A DNA stretch of 64,000 nucleotides from Silene latifolia (GCF_048544455.1 NC_133529.1:52633401-52697400); one strand, 5' to 3'; positions 48,136 to 58,836 are shown, counted from the stretch's first letter. Numbers and translations are program-made. The notes: generated by a model not told the origin, from the letters alone.

Positions 48136-50502
48136 TAATGTGACTCATATTTGTGCGCATTTAGTCCCCTAACTAGCCTCGTTTTCATGCTTTCTAGTAC
48201 TTATTAGGGTTGTTTCTATATTATGTTCCTTAGTTTGCACATCCCATGAGGCTTTAGTGCCCTTTGTAGGGGAGGATGCTAAGCCTTGCGCATATGAAAG
48301 CAAAAGCGGAGCCAAATTGATCGCATCTAACGACCAAGCAACAAAGAGGATGATAATACTAAAGGCCTAAGTAAATAAATCAAGTAAAATAGGCATTGGC
48401 GAAGACCTCCACGGCTCCTTAACGATCCCCACGGATCTTGAGGTAGTCAAGAAGAAGAAAAGCCACGCTGTGCAACAATCCGGGCGTCCCGACCACAAGT
48501 CGGGAGACCCATGTCTAAATTCGGGCGACTCAAAGCTCAGGTCAGGCGGATCCTCAAGCAGCATAAACGTCTACAATGGTCAGGTCGTGGAACTCCTCAT
48601 GGGACTTGCAAGACGTTAATCTTCATCTTAGGGACTTAACCGTCATTTAAGCCCTTAGTTACCCTAATACTTGTACATAGTATAAATACTCCATTGTATT
48701 AGAGAATGATTACCAAGTCATTAGAGTAGATTAGAAATCAATTAGTTTAATTACCTTTCAATCCTTCCTTGTTTGAAGAACTCTTGGATCTAGTGGAGAA
48801 ATTGGAGGATTATTTTGGGGATCTATTGAAGAATTGACAGCTCTTCATTTATCAATCAAAGCCTTCTTCTATTATTCTTTCCTTCTATTTGTTCATCATA
48901 AGTTTGGTACAATATCTTTACCCTTTGTTTAATTATTGCTTGTTTCCTTATTCATTCATCATGTTTGGACTAGTTAGTATGATTGACAACCTTATTAACT
49001 TGTTTATCATGATCATGAGTGAGTAGTCCCCTAGCTAGGGTTAATGGGGGATTAGGGGAACTATAACATGAGGGTAGATCCATACTTAATCTACTATAAG
49101 TTGAGATCACGTGCTAAAGCACGACATTTGTGAGGTTAATTTATATAGAGCTAGTAAGAATTTAAAATATTTATATAAATGAATTGTACTTATAATAGAT
49201 TGTTGTAATGTACTGATTATAATGTTAGTGATATTATCAAAAAAAGTTTACTATTTAAAGGACTTTTAGATTAAAGTTATTTTTATGCGAACCTATTTTT
49301 ATTATTAAAAATAATGATAGCCGACTATTATGGAAAAACATAATATAATATAAGGTCACTACTTTGTTATTGTATTGATCGGAAAACTTTATAGATGTGT
49401 TAATCTCGTAGTATATATATTATATATATCCTATATATTATAAGATAATTATATACTCAGCATGGGTATGGTTGTAGTTTATTAGGGAGAGTTTTGTTTT
49501 GTGGTATCTTTTTTATATTACAATATCAAAATTATATACCTAGTATATTGTGATGTGATTCTATAAATTATATTAATATATTTTTTGTATTTATTTTCAA
49601 GTTTTTTGTGGAGAAGTTAGAAGATTGTATAAGATTTGGTAGTATGAAGGGTTTGTAGAGAATGATAGTGTATAAGATTTGGTAGTGTATAATATGGGCC
49701 CACTTTCTTTTGTACTACATATATCAACTGTGTTGAATTTGGAAAGAATAATATTATTTAACTTTATAATTTGTTGAGATATTTTATTATGTAGCAAATT
49801 TGTTAGTCAATCAATCATCAATTATTATAATTTTAGTATGAGCCCACCACTATTGTCAATCATTTGGACGGGAAAATATTGAGTAATTCTTATTCTTCTA
49901 GTTTAGTGGGGATGTTATCATATGATTGCTTGCTTGTTGTAGTTTTAACATATGCACATGTTATGCTTGATAAAATGCTAGACTATGAAACCTTGCATTT
50001 TGCACATCTCTTATCTATTCAACAAGACTTGTAAGATATAAACTAACTCAACTCGAGTCTTGTTAGACCATGCATAGAAGTGAATAGGAAGAAAGTAAGT
50101 CAACTTGTAGGTGTTGTACAGTCTAGACCGACTCGGCTCCGGGACCCAAATCTTCCTATGAACCGTAAGACATAAACTAACTCGGTTCCCCTACAACAAT
50201 AATTACTTGCAACTATGAAAACATGTTTGTATGATCACCACCATGAATCCCCTATGAACTCATGATACCCTAGTGCCCTAATCCATTTTTTTACTTTCAT
50301 TGTTTAGTAGTTTAGATAACCATCTCAACCCAACTCAATTTGTGACACCCTAAAGACATAGCTACTTGCAATCGATAATTTAATCCAATACCCGTCCCTT
50401 GGGATCCGACCTTTACTCACCACCATACTAAGGGTAGTTTGTTTAGACTATAAATATTGTTTTGGTTGGTTAGCTTAGACGACAAAGTTTTAAATCGCAC
50501 CA
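48136..50502 (+). repeat. 3' LTR of Athila C, with an insertion
   Basis: It starts TAATGTGACTC (terminal TG mutated to TA) and ends CGCACCA. TATA box TATAAATA at 48681-48688. Interrupted by 49090-49901. Confidence 0.85.
49090..49901 (+). mobile_element. AT-rich insertion in the C LTR, Helitron-like
   Basis: Present in the 3' LTR but absent at the equivalent place in the 5' LTR (39740). It begins TCTACTATAAGTTGAG after an A and ends TTCTTCTAG before a T, matching the A-to-T insertion and TC...CTRR ends of Helitrons. There is no target duplication. A short hairpin CGTGCTAAAGCACG lies near its 5' end, but the expected stem just before CTAG is not clear. The right boundary is uncertain by about 10 bp. 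Confidence 0.4.
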
Positions 50503-51494
50503 CATGGCTTCCCTAGTCCCTAGACTAAGGAAAATTAGCTACTCATGTTGAAATGTAAACTATAAACTATGTTGTAAGGAATGCTAGACATGAGTATAGA
50601 AGTAATAATAACTAAATGATGAATCATAAAATGTAATAACGAACTATGTGATATAATAAAAGTACTAATGACGAAACTATGTGATAACTAATAATGAAAA
50701 CATAAACTAAATAAACTAGAATTAGAATTACCGAAATAGAAATGGAACTTGCAAGGAAGAACAATTGAGAACCAAATGCTTGAATAAATTAGTACCAAAT
50801 GTTTAACAACCAAATGCTTAACAATATTAAAATTAAACTGTTGACTAAGAGAGAATTTTTTGCTTAAGGCTAATAGAGAGTGAAATGGTGTATGAAGACG
50901 TATGAAAAAGATATCCCTAATGACGGATTAAGTCTCCTATTTATAATAAAATAGGGGCATAACATAAAGGTCCAAAAGGGGGCCAACCCCGATCGGGGTT
51001 GCCAGCCCCGATTGGGGGCGTAGCATTCCGGGCATTTTCCTTTAACTTCTTGATTAAATGTTGAAGGAATCCAATGTTTGCGATAAATGTCCCTTAATGC
51101 ACCTGGGGTAAATGCTTAATCTATCAACTTAAGAGCTTCCAAAGAGCATCCTAAGCTTGATCTTTTCCACATGAATTTGGACTTCTCATTGGGCTCTTTG
51201 TATGATCATTTGTATTTATCAATCCATTGCTCCATAATTTCTTCCTTGGGCTTGGAAACACATCTTCCATGGTCATGCTTGATCCATCTTGCTTCCACTT
51301 AGCTTAGTGAACTTGGTGCTTGTAATTTGATAGGAAAAAGCCTCTAAATGCTTAGATTCCTACAAAATGTAACAAAATACAAGCAACACACCTAGAACAC
51401 AAGATTAACTCACAAATATACTAATTAAAGTATGAAATGCAATCAAAACCGAGCTAAAATGAGGAGTAAAAGTATATATAAAATGAACACAACA
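50503..51494 (-). repeat. 5' LTR of Athila A, second piece
   Basis: Resumes at CATGGCTTCCC, collinear with 18613-19602 of the 3' LTR, and ends GAACACAACA. CATGG at 50503-50507 is the likely target duplication of element C. Confidence 0.88.
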
Positions 51495-51780
51495 TCGAGT
51501 TATTTCGAGTCGAGTAATTTTCGAGTCAATAATTAACAGAGAAAAAGCCATTTCCAGTTTCTTGTTTGGGTCATTTAGAGTTATATTTTGTCGGGTCATT
51601 TTCAGATTGGGTGGTTTTGGATCTTCGGATCGGGTCTTCTATGGGTCAAGAAAGCTCAGATCATTTCCGGGCAGGGTCGGGTCATATTCGGGTACTGTAG
51701 TTCGGAACAATTTCGAGTTTCGGGTCAGTCTTTTCGGATCAAATTAATCGGGTCGAATTGATTTTACGAGGTCTAGTAGT
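51495..51780. repeat. Degenerate GGGTC/TCGAG simple repeat
   Basis: Repeated CGGGTCA, TTTCGAGT and GGGTCGGGTCA motifs, the counterpart of 17940-18081 on the other side of Athila A. Confidence 0.7.
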
Positions 51781-51877
51781 TATTAAGGGGACCTGTTTTA
51801 CAATATATTCGAGTCACACATATTTGTGTAGTTTTTGGCGTAAAAAGAGATTTAAGGAGAAATACGAAAAATAGTTA

Positions 51878-52094
51878 CTCCCTCCTATTCTAGATAACTG
51901 TTCCATTGTGAAGATGTCACAAGAATTAAGAAAGTGAGTTTAGACCACACAAAACGGACAATGAGACAGTTATGTGAATAGACGGAAATGAAATTGAATT
52001 TGGATCACACAACACTTACCAAAAATGGACAATGGGACATTATTGTGAATAGACGAAAATGGATAATGGAAAGGTTATCTGGAATAAGAGGGAG
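51878..52094. mobile_element. Stowaway (Tc1/mariner) MITE
   Basis: 217 bp with terminal inverted repeats CTCCCTCCTATTCTAGATAAC / CTCCCTCTTATTCCAGATAAC and TA target duplications (51876-51877, 52095-52096). Non-coding. Confidence 0.88.
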
Positions 52095-52976
52095 TATAAA
52101 ACATCTTTATCTTATGCAAATGTAAACTCTTGTGTAAGGCTAATTTTCCTTTACAAACGGATCCAATATTTTTGCTAATAAGAGATCAATATTAGGTGGC
52201 GAAGTTTGTTAATGGAATGTGACTCAAATTTATGTCAGTTTTAAATAACTGATTGAAATACGTTTAATAAAATAAAATAAAATAAAAGCTAAACATATAA
52301 TTGAACGAAATGAGTGTATTTTATGGTTTGTAGTTAGTCATACACATAATTAGTTGAATAGAGTTGGGTTGTTAGACATGGTATTTGAAACCTAGATTAC
52401 AATTATCGACCTAAGAAAATAAAATGAACTGGGATGGGTCTTTAGTGTACATTGATTGATTAAGTTAGTTTAAAAGGGAAAAAAATGAAGGTTTTTGCAT
52501 TGTATTCAATAAATACTTTTCAATATATTGCTCATGCCGGCATATTTGAAATGTATTCGCTATTGCTACTCCGACATGTTGATATTACATTTCATTTTAT
52601 TCATCGGTTTTTCTAAAATGTGTCTTAACAGGCATGTCAAAACTCAAGAGAACTTAAATGAAACGTTTGACAATAAATATGACATTGCAATCTAAAAAGT
52701 GTTTTATTATTTAGAAAAACCGTGTATTTATAATCTACTTATACTAATGTCCGTACAATATGCCAAATATCAAACAACATTTGAATTTAGAAAAACCGTG
52801 TATTTATAATCTACTTATACTAGTGTCCGTACAATATGCCAAATATCAAACAACATTTGAAATACTTTTGCACACACATTAGAATACACAATAGTACTCC
52901 GTATCACCGTTGTTAACAATCAAGATAACAAACACCATTGTCCTTGTAAATACTAAAATAGTCAAAATTAACATAA
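52095..52976. other. Gene-free flank downstream of the LDH gene
   Basis: AT-rich. It holds a 76-bp tandem duplication (52710-52785, 52786-52861; unit begins TTTAGAAAAACCGTG) with one or two differences between copies. Nothing else is recognised. Confidence 0.8.
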
Positions 52977-53004
52977 TTAGTTACCCAAATGCATCCTTAA
53001 CCAA

Positions 53005-53448
53005 TTAAACACCAAGTTGTTCTTGCACTTCCAAGATAGTAGTAGCACTCTTCCTAAGCTGATCAGCCTCCTCATCAGTAATAGGCACATTAATGACACC
53101 AAGTACACCACCTCTCCCAAGTTGTGCAGGCAAGCTAAGAAAAACGTCACCGTCTTCAATGTCATGAAAGCCTTTGGCTAGGACAGAGACCGGGTGGATA
53201 CTCCGCTGGTCACGGAGAATAGACCTAGCGAGATTAGCCACAGAGTAGCCGACGGCCCAAGAGGTGTAACCCTTGAGTTTTATGACTTCATAGGCACAAT
53301 TGATGACTTCCCTGTGGATGTTGACTAGAGTTTCTTTCTCATACGCTATTTGACGTTTCTCAAGGAAACTTAGGATTGGTACTCCTCCTATGCTTATGCT
53401 TGACCATAATGCTACTGAGCTGTCTCCGTGTTCTCCTATTATGTATGC
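53005..53448 (-). CDS. LDH: LDH exon 2 (C-terminal half)
   Basis: 147 codons plus stop, fully open, from AYIIGEHGDSS (catalytic His in GEHGDS) through NLARSILRDQRSIHPVSVLA to EVQEQLGV. No substitution at a key residue is visible. Confidence 0.93.
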   Translation of the reverse strand, partial: AYIIGEHGDSSVALWSSISIGGVPILSFLEKRQIAYEKETLVNIHREVINCAYEVIKLKGYTSWAVGYSVANLARSILRDQRSIHPVSVLAKGFHDIEDGDVFLSLPAQLGRGGVLGVINVPITDEEADQLRKSATTILEVQEQLGV

Positions 53449-53870
53449 CTACATGTTGCATTTCATTTTAGCATAATTAGACATGAAACAAGAAGTGCAA
53501 TTTTGATGCCTAATCACAAGCCTTTTATAAATTTACCAATTAAGATAGTGGACATAGGCTCATTAAGCCTAACTTATTAAGATGGTTGGTTATATAAACC
53601 ATATTGATATTGCAGGCTTTTTTCTTAGTTCTCGAAAAAAGTGCGATCATAGATATGTGATGTTAAAATAAGGTCGTGAATGATAACGCTCACATGATGA
53701 ACCTCAACTATTTGCCAAAGATGTCAGTCACTTTTAGCACCCGTCCTTGAAACAGTGGTGACTTTTTTATATTCCCTGTTGGAGTATAACATTATGATTA
53801 TTGTTGTTGATAATGTATTCATTTCCGTGGAAAGTAACGTAAACAGTTCTCTATAGCTTACCGACATACT

Positions 53871-53911
<41 letters not shown>

Positions 53912-55719
53912 AAACTAGATTGATCCATAGGGCAGAGACCAACCTATCTCATCCTTTCGAATGAGGAGGTAAGTTGAAGCCACCTTTTATCAAACCACTC
54001 GTAAGAGTTGGACATGAATGTCCAACGTGAATAAGTCAAGAACCTTGTTGGCTTAAAGTTGAAAAAATGTTTAATTATCACTTCATCGAAAAAATGGGGT
54101 CTAATTTCACATCCTGATAATACTAGAAATTTCCCACTAATTTGCCAAGTACCGGATCGAGTTAATAACACATAAGTTATCACCCTCCACAATTAATTTT
54201 GAGATTTAAGTATTTTTACCGCTAAAACACCTTCTTTTTAAAGCAAGTGCTTCGCAACAAGGATACTATTGGATCCGCACATTTTTGCTCCCAACAAAAC
54301 GACTTTACCATTGTAATCTCTTATAGAATATCCTAAAGCAGCTTTATTACCTTCTATTCTCGATCCGTCAAAATTTAGCTTTAGGAAACCGTTTGTAGGT
54401 TTTTCCCACCAAATCTCTTCCTTACTAGAATTATTTCTAGCGGACTCTTCTACCTCGGGATTGTTGAGATCCTTAAATCTAGTGACATTCCATGTCTTAG
54501 TACTATTATTACATAAAGTAATAAGTTTGCTGATACTTAAATTAACATTATTAAAGATAATATCATTTTTATGGAACCATGCATTCCACCAAATAAAAAT
54601 AATCTTTATAAAGTCATCTTTTGGAATTAAATCCTTGAGATAATTAAGTTTCGTTAGAAAACTTTGACTTGTAATAGTGCCATAATTTGACAAAAACTCG
54701 TTGAAACTAATAATGTTCAGGTCTTGGATGACAGACCCAATCAAGGGACATTCGTAAAAGAAATGATCTTTGTTTTCAATAGGATTGTTGCCTGTAACAC
54801 AATGAGGTGGGACATCAATATGACTCTTGGAAGTCTACTTTTTGTTGGAAGAAGTCATCAACACAGTGCTTTCCAAAGAAAAAATTTCAATTTAGGAGGA
54901 ATATTCAATTTCCAAATTCACTGAAATTCACATTTGTCAAGAGCTTGATCGAACAAACCTTGCGCTAACCAAGTTGCTGTTTTGGTAGAGAAATTTACAT
55001 CTACGGATAACCCCCAAATGAGGGTGTCTGGAATATCATTATGTGCCACTGGAATGTTAGTAATCTGATTAACAATATCGTTATTCACTAAACTGGATAA
55101 TTTACAAATATCCCATTGCTTGTCAGAGGTTATGAAATCTTTAACCAAAAGATTAAGATCACGGTTATTATCATCATCAACCATACTGCTTGTAAGTGGG
55201 TGTGAAAAAACCCAATTATCAATATGTTACCCACCTATATCTATCTATCTTAAAAAAAAAAAAAAAAACCACTAGAATGACGGAGTTGGAATTTGAAATG
55301 GTGAAATTTTTTAAAGGACAATATACGTGTAAAACTATTAAAATTTTTGACAATTTCAAAGGTTCGTTTTAGGAGAGTGAGAGTCCTTACTAAACTCCTT
55401 AAACTACTCCGCCACCAACTCCATTAGAATTAGATCATGACATCATGTTATGTTAGTCTCATTCACCATTGACAACTTGCTAGTAAATAATTATTCAATT
55501 AATTATTACGATTGGTTTAGCTGCTCATTATGATTGTGTATCTTACTTCGCTTAGTCTGTACTAATCATTTGTTTACTATTATTTGTAAGGATGTTAATA
55601 AGAAATGACAAATAAATGATTGGGATGGGGGAATTAATTTACAATTAGACTACAAATTTATAATGTATGCATATGACGATATTACATTTGGGAAACTAAT
55701 TGAATAGTTATAGTTATAC
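53449..55719 (-). other. LDH intron
   Basis: 2.27 kb, GT...AG. It contains the LINE fragment at 53875-55240 in gene sense, and otherwise AT-rich sequence. 55253-55269 is a poly(A) run on the plus strand. Confidence 0.85.
53875..55240 (-). mobile_element. 5'-truncated LINE (L1-type) fragment in the LDH intron
   Basis: A 33-base T run at 53875-53907 is the poly(A) tail on the minus strand. Upstream, 55184-54918 encodes the C-terminal part of a non-LTR pol (PDTLIWGLSVDVNFSTKTA), and 54744-54238 covers the zf-RVT region and an RNase H-like domain (LKLNFDGSRI; LGYSIRDYNGKVVLLGAK). In the RNase H part the expected acidic residue after SILVA is Lys. Truncated at the 5' end, with frame breaks; the 5' limit and target duplication were not resolved. 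Confidence 0.75.
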
Positions 55720-56132
55720 CTGGACATCCTGGGCATTGACATCAAGATGATCAGCAATAAGAAACCGAAACCTCGACGAATCAAGATTAGTACCCGACCC
55801 AATAACACGATTGGAAGGAAACCCGGACAACTTCCAAGCAATATAAGTCAACACATCAACAGGGTTAGAAACAATCAAAAGTATACACCCAGGAGAATAC
55901 TTAACCAATGGAGGAATTATCTTTTTAAACAAGTTAACATTCCTCTGGAGTAAATTCAGCCGGGATTCGTCAGTAAGCTGGCGAGCCCCTGCTGTGACAA
56001 TGCAGAGGTCAGAGGCAGCAGAGACGGCGTAATCAGTAGAGGCAACGATTTTGGTACGTGGGAGGAAGGCCGCGGCGTGTTGGAGGTCCAACATTTCGCC
56101 ACGGAGTTTGTCTGGGAGCGCATCGACGAGAG
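55720..56132 (-). CDS. LDH: LDH exon 1, distal part
   Basis: Begins at [20 protein letters not shown] and continues through [20 protein letters not shown] to DVNAQDVQ at the splice donor. Open frame, in phase with the proximal part across the hAT element when one target duplication is removed. Confidence 0.9.
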
Positions 56133-56140
56133 CCAGCTCG

Positions 56141-57134
56141 CAGGGCCGGTCCTAAACATTTCGAGGCCCTAGGCAAAATAATAAAACGGGGCCCTTTTAG
56201 AAAAATTACTTCGATTAATAAAAAAAAAATCATGCGTCTTTATTAATACATGGTATATTTTTTTGCCTACGAGCATTTTGAGATGCAAAATCATTAATAA
56301 TAACATCGACATTAATGTTTTCCAAAAGTTCTTTCTCGATTGACAACATTGCAAGACCATTCAACCGTTCTTCCGACATCGACGACCTTAAGTAGGATTT
56401 AATCAACTTTAACTTCGAAAAACTTCTTTCGGCTGATGCCACGGTTACCGGTACTGTTAGAAAAACTTTTTTTTTTCTTTTCTCACATCCGGATAAGTGT
56501 TTTTTAGGCAACATTGATAATCGATAATTCACAAACAAAGATAACAAAACAACATTTAACAATAAAGGCTAAAAATCAGAAAAAAAGAAAAAAAAATCAT
56601 GTAACAGACTAACAGCAGCACAAAATTACCCAGCAGTACAATTAATATAATAATATGACAAATTGACAATATTCAATAACTAAAATTGAAATTAATAATA
56701 ATTTAATAAAAATTGAAGCAAAGAAATAGGATTAGAACTCCCTGATTCCTTTGAATGCTTGCAATAGGCAGATCGGCGACCGACGACGAGGTGAATGATT
56801 GAACAAAAGTCGATGAACAGGGAACGGCAGAGGCGCAGAGCAGTAGAGTAGTAGTCTCGTAGAGACTATAGACAATTAGACAGAGAGAATAAATTTGGGG
56901 TTTGGAAATATAAAAAGAAAGAGGATATAATAATTAAATGTAGAAAAAGTATAAAGTTATTAAAGTAGTTGCTGCAAGCTGTTTCTCTACTACTTTTGGT
57001 TTGTGGCTTCGTGCGTCGGTGCGTCATGCGTGTAGAATTTTTTTTTTTTTTTTTTTTTTTTCTCAAGATTGGGCCCTTCTCATTGTTGGGCCCTTGTCAC
57101 AAAACCCAGCAAACAAGGCTATGGGCCGGCCCTG
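56141..57134 (-). mobile_element. hAT transposon, 994 bp, TSD CCAGCTCG, in LDH exon 1
   Basis: Terminal inverted repeats CAGGGCCGG / CCGGCCCTG and a perfect 8-bp target duplication CCAGCTCG (56133-56140, 57135-57142). It carries only the last part of a transposase (56230-56562), so it is internally deleted and non-autonomous. A 26-base T run lies at 57036-57061. Confidence 0.93.
56230..56562 (-). pseudogene. hAT transposase C-terminal dimerisation domain fragment
   Basis: A 110-codon frame with the hAT family C-terminal signature: PVTVASAERSFSKLKLIKSY (about residues 38-57), then MSEERLNGLAMLSIEKELL and a DVIINDFAS tail. The sequence is most like the plant TTF-type/ZMYM1-like hAT class. The catalytic RNase H-like core and BED finger are absent. 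Confidence 0.85.
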
Positions 57135-57330
57135 CCAGCTCGTCTACTAGGTCTTGTGTTAGGAGGGTTTGTGCTATTGCCATGCCTACGTTGCCTGTGC
57201 CAATGATAGAGATTTTTAGGTGGCGTTTGGTTGGGGATGGTGGTTCCGCATGTCGGATCGGGGCAAAGAGGGCGTTGGCTATGTCTAGGTCGCTTAGAGA
57301 GGTGGTTGATGGCAGTTTTGGGATTGACAT
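57135..57330 (-). CDS. LDH: LDH exon 1, proximal part
   Basis: Starts MSIPKLPSTTSL and contains the dinucleotide-binding IGTGNVGMAIAQTLL. It ends at VDEL where the hAT element is inserted. Confidence 0.9.
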
Positions 57331-57408
57331 TTTTGAGTTTTTTGGTAGAGAGATCAAGAGGTTTAGAGAGGAGTTTGATTGTTGAGGGGAGGAGTGGGGT
57401 TGGATTGT

Positions 57409-57417
57409 TATTTATAG
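57409..57417 (-). promoter_or_regulatory. TATA box of LDH
   Basis: TATAAATAA on the minus strand, about 80 bp upstream of the LDH start codon and 30 bp from the Harbinger MITE. Confidence 0.65.
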
Positions 57418-57446
57418 GAGACCGGAGATTGATAATAAGACTCTAA

Positions 57447-57745
57447 GGGGGTGTTTGGTTGGAGATTTTGGAATGGATTGGAATGGATTCAGGCCATTCT
57501 AATGTTTGGTTGAAATATTTTGGAATGAAGTTAGATACCTGATGGATTCTAACTCCATTCCAACCCCTTGGAATCCCATACCCATCTCTCTCCCAAAGTT
57601 TCCAACTCCATTCCACCCAACACATTATTATCCCCATACCGGATTGAACCAAACAACTTTAAACATGTATGGGGTTCTAACTCCATACCTCCTTGGAGTT
57701 AGAATCCATTCCATTCCATACCTAATGTTTGAACCAAACGCCCCC
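57447..57745. mobile_element. PIF/Harbinger (Tourist-like) MITE in the LDH promoter
   Basis: 299 bp with terminal inverted repeats GGGGGTGTTTGGTT / GGGGGCGTTTGGTT and TAA target duplications (57444-57446, 57746-57748). The interior has repeated GGAATGGATT/TCCATTCC motifs. Non-coding. Confidence 0.9.
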
Positions 57746-57748
57746 TAA

Positions 57749-58088
57749 ATTAACCGCGTATTTATATCCAAACATATCATTTATTTTTATGGAGGCAATT
57801 TATAGGAGAAAATATAATTATGTGCGATATTGTTTAATTCGTCTTTATAATTATATAATACAAAATAAAGTCGTATATTTCTTTATAATGTAAAATCAAA
57901 GATATTTACGTTACAATTTTTGTATTGACAAGTATGGAAGGGAGAAATGGTGATGTTATGGATAACCTATGTCCTTATTTATAATTATATGGATATTGTG
58001 TTGCTTATATTGGAAATTCGATATTTAAATGTTGTCTAGATTTGATATTGATTTTTGGTATTGTCAATTGTGTACTAAAGCATACACA
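57749..58088. other. AT-rich spacer
   Basis: No gene, repeat or terminus recognised between the Harbinger MITE and the Helitron. Confidence 0.6.
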
Positions 58089-58836
58089 TCTACATAGTAT
58101 TCCCTCATATTCTCCATTTTCTTCCATCTTTTCTAAAACGGATTATTCAGGTTTTCTTCCCTTTTTTTTTTTAGAAACTTTTAATCTTATTTTATTCATT
58201 CCTCTCTCCTATCACCAAACCCCACTCAACTCACAATTCCTTATTTAATTCCTAATTATTCATTCCTCTCTCCTATCATCAAACTCCACCCAACTCACAA
58301 TTCCTTATTTTATTCATTCATCTCTCCTATTACCAAACCCCACTCAACCTACAATTCATACTTTATTATCTTCCTTAATTCTTGTGCCCCCAACAAAGGG
58401 GAAAAATATGGAGAATAGGAGGGAGTATAAAAGCTAAGTTTTTTCTTGGCTTTTTATTGACTATTGAGTTTTTACATATGGGTCCCCTCATGTTTTCTTA
58501 TTCTATTTAATTACCATCTCTCCTCAACACAATTCATATTCCCATCTCTTATTCATATTTTAATTACTTATGTTAAAACATAAGTTAAAATGTCACAATT
58601 TACATACATTCAACGGATCTAACATGTCAAATACCTTTAATATAATTATAATAAAATACGGTGTATATTATCTAATATTCAAATCTAATATTTATCAAAT
58701 ATTCGAATCTCCAAATATGGAATATTTATATTGTCACGGTATTGAACACTTAATCACGCATATATATATGTTCACGTATCTAATGATCGCGTCTGCTATT
58801 ACGGCCCGTGCATTTTTTGCACGGGTATAAAACTAG
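58089..58836 (+). mobile_element. Non-autonomous Helitron containing a Stowaway MITE
   Basis: It starts TCTACATAG after an A (58088) and ends AAACTAG before a T (58837), as expected for A-to-T insertion. An 8-bp stem CCCGTGCA/TGCACGGG with a 5-base T loop (58805-58825) lies 7 nt upstream of CTAG, the Helitron 3' terminator. No target duplication and no Rep/helicase. Without the MITE it is about 420 bp. Confidence 0.7.
58100..58425. mobile_element. Stowaway MITE inside the Helitron
   Basis: Terminal inverted repeats TTCCCTCATATTCTCCAT / CTCCCTCCTATTCTCCAT with TA target duplications (58098-58099, 58426-58427). The interior contains three copies of a roughly 60-bp unit (58190-58365) reading TTCCTCTCTCCTATCACC, then AAACCCCACTCAACTCAC. 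Confidence 0.85.

Larger units (their letters stand above)
38945..50502 (+). mobile_element. Athila element C: LTR, pol, env-like, LTR; no gag
   Basis: The 5' LTR is 38945-40339 and lacks about 136 bp of its start. The 3' LTR is 48136-50502, with an 812-bp insertion. A primer binding site and a polypurine tract are present. The interior starts within 110 bp of the primer site directly with the pol linker, so gag and protease are missing. RT lacks its catalytic box. The right end abuts CATGG in Athila A's LTR. Confidence 0.85.
18082..51494 (-). mobile_element. Athila element A with its 5' LTR split by nested insertions
   Basis: The LTRs are TGRTAGGC...CACATCA on the plus strand. The left copy is the 3' LTR (18082-19602). 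The right copy is the 5' LTR, present as 26294-26828 and 50503-51494. The flanks TCGGG (18077-18081) and TCGAG (51495-51499) form a one-mismatch target duplication, and similar GGGTCGGGTC-rich sequence lies on both sides, which supports a single insertion. The interior codes, in order on the minus strand, gag, a zinc knuckle, protease and an env-like ORF, but no RT, RNase H or integrase. All ORFs carry stops or frameshifts. Confidence 0.88.
53005..57330 (-). pseudogene. LDH: L-lactate dehydrogenase gene, disrupted by a hAT insertion in exon 1
   Basis: NAD-dependent cytosolic L-lactate dehydrogenase, which reduces pyruvate to lactate in anaerobic glycolysis. Exon 1 (57330-57135 plus 56132-55720) and exon 2 (53448-53005) would give about 350 residues, the usual plant length. 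Visible motifs are the Rossmann IGTGNVGMAIAQ (residues about 41-52), GARQ(L)TDESR, the catalytic-loop region, [10 protein letters not shown], and GEHGDSSVALWS just after the splice. The donor CCAG|GTATAAC at 55720/55719 and acceptor TGTAG|GC at 53449/53448 keep phase 0. The hAT element at 56141-57134 adds almost 1 kb with stops inside exon 1, so this allele should not make enzyme unless the element excises. A LINE fragment lies in the intron. The start ATG is 57330 (MSIPKLPS). Confidence 0.93.

Noticed and set aside
57097..57357. LDH start upstream of 57330
   Set aside because: The longer frame begins with a TTG codon; the first ATG is at 57330 and gives the expected protein length.
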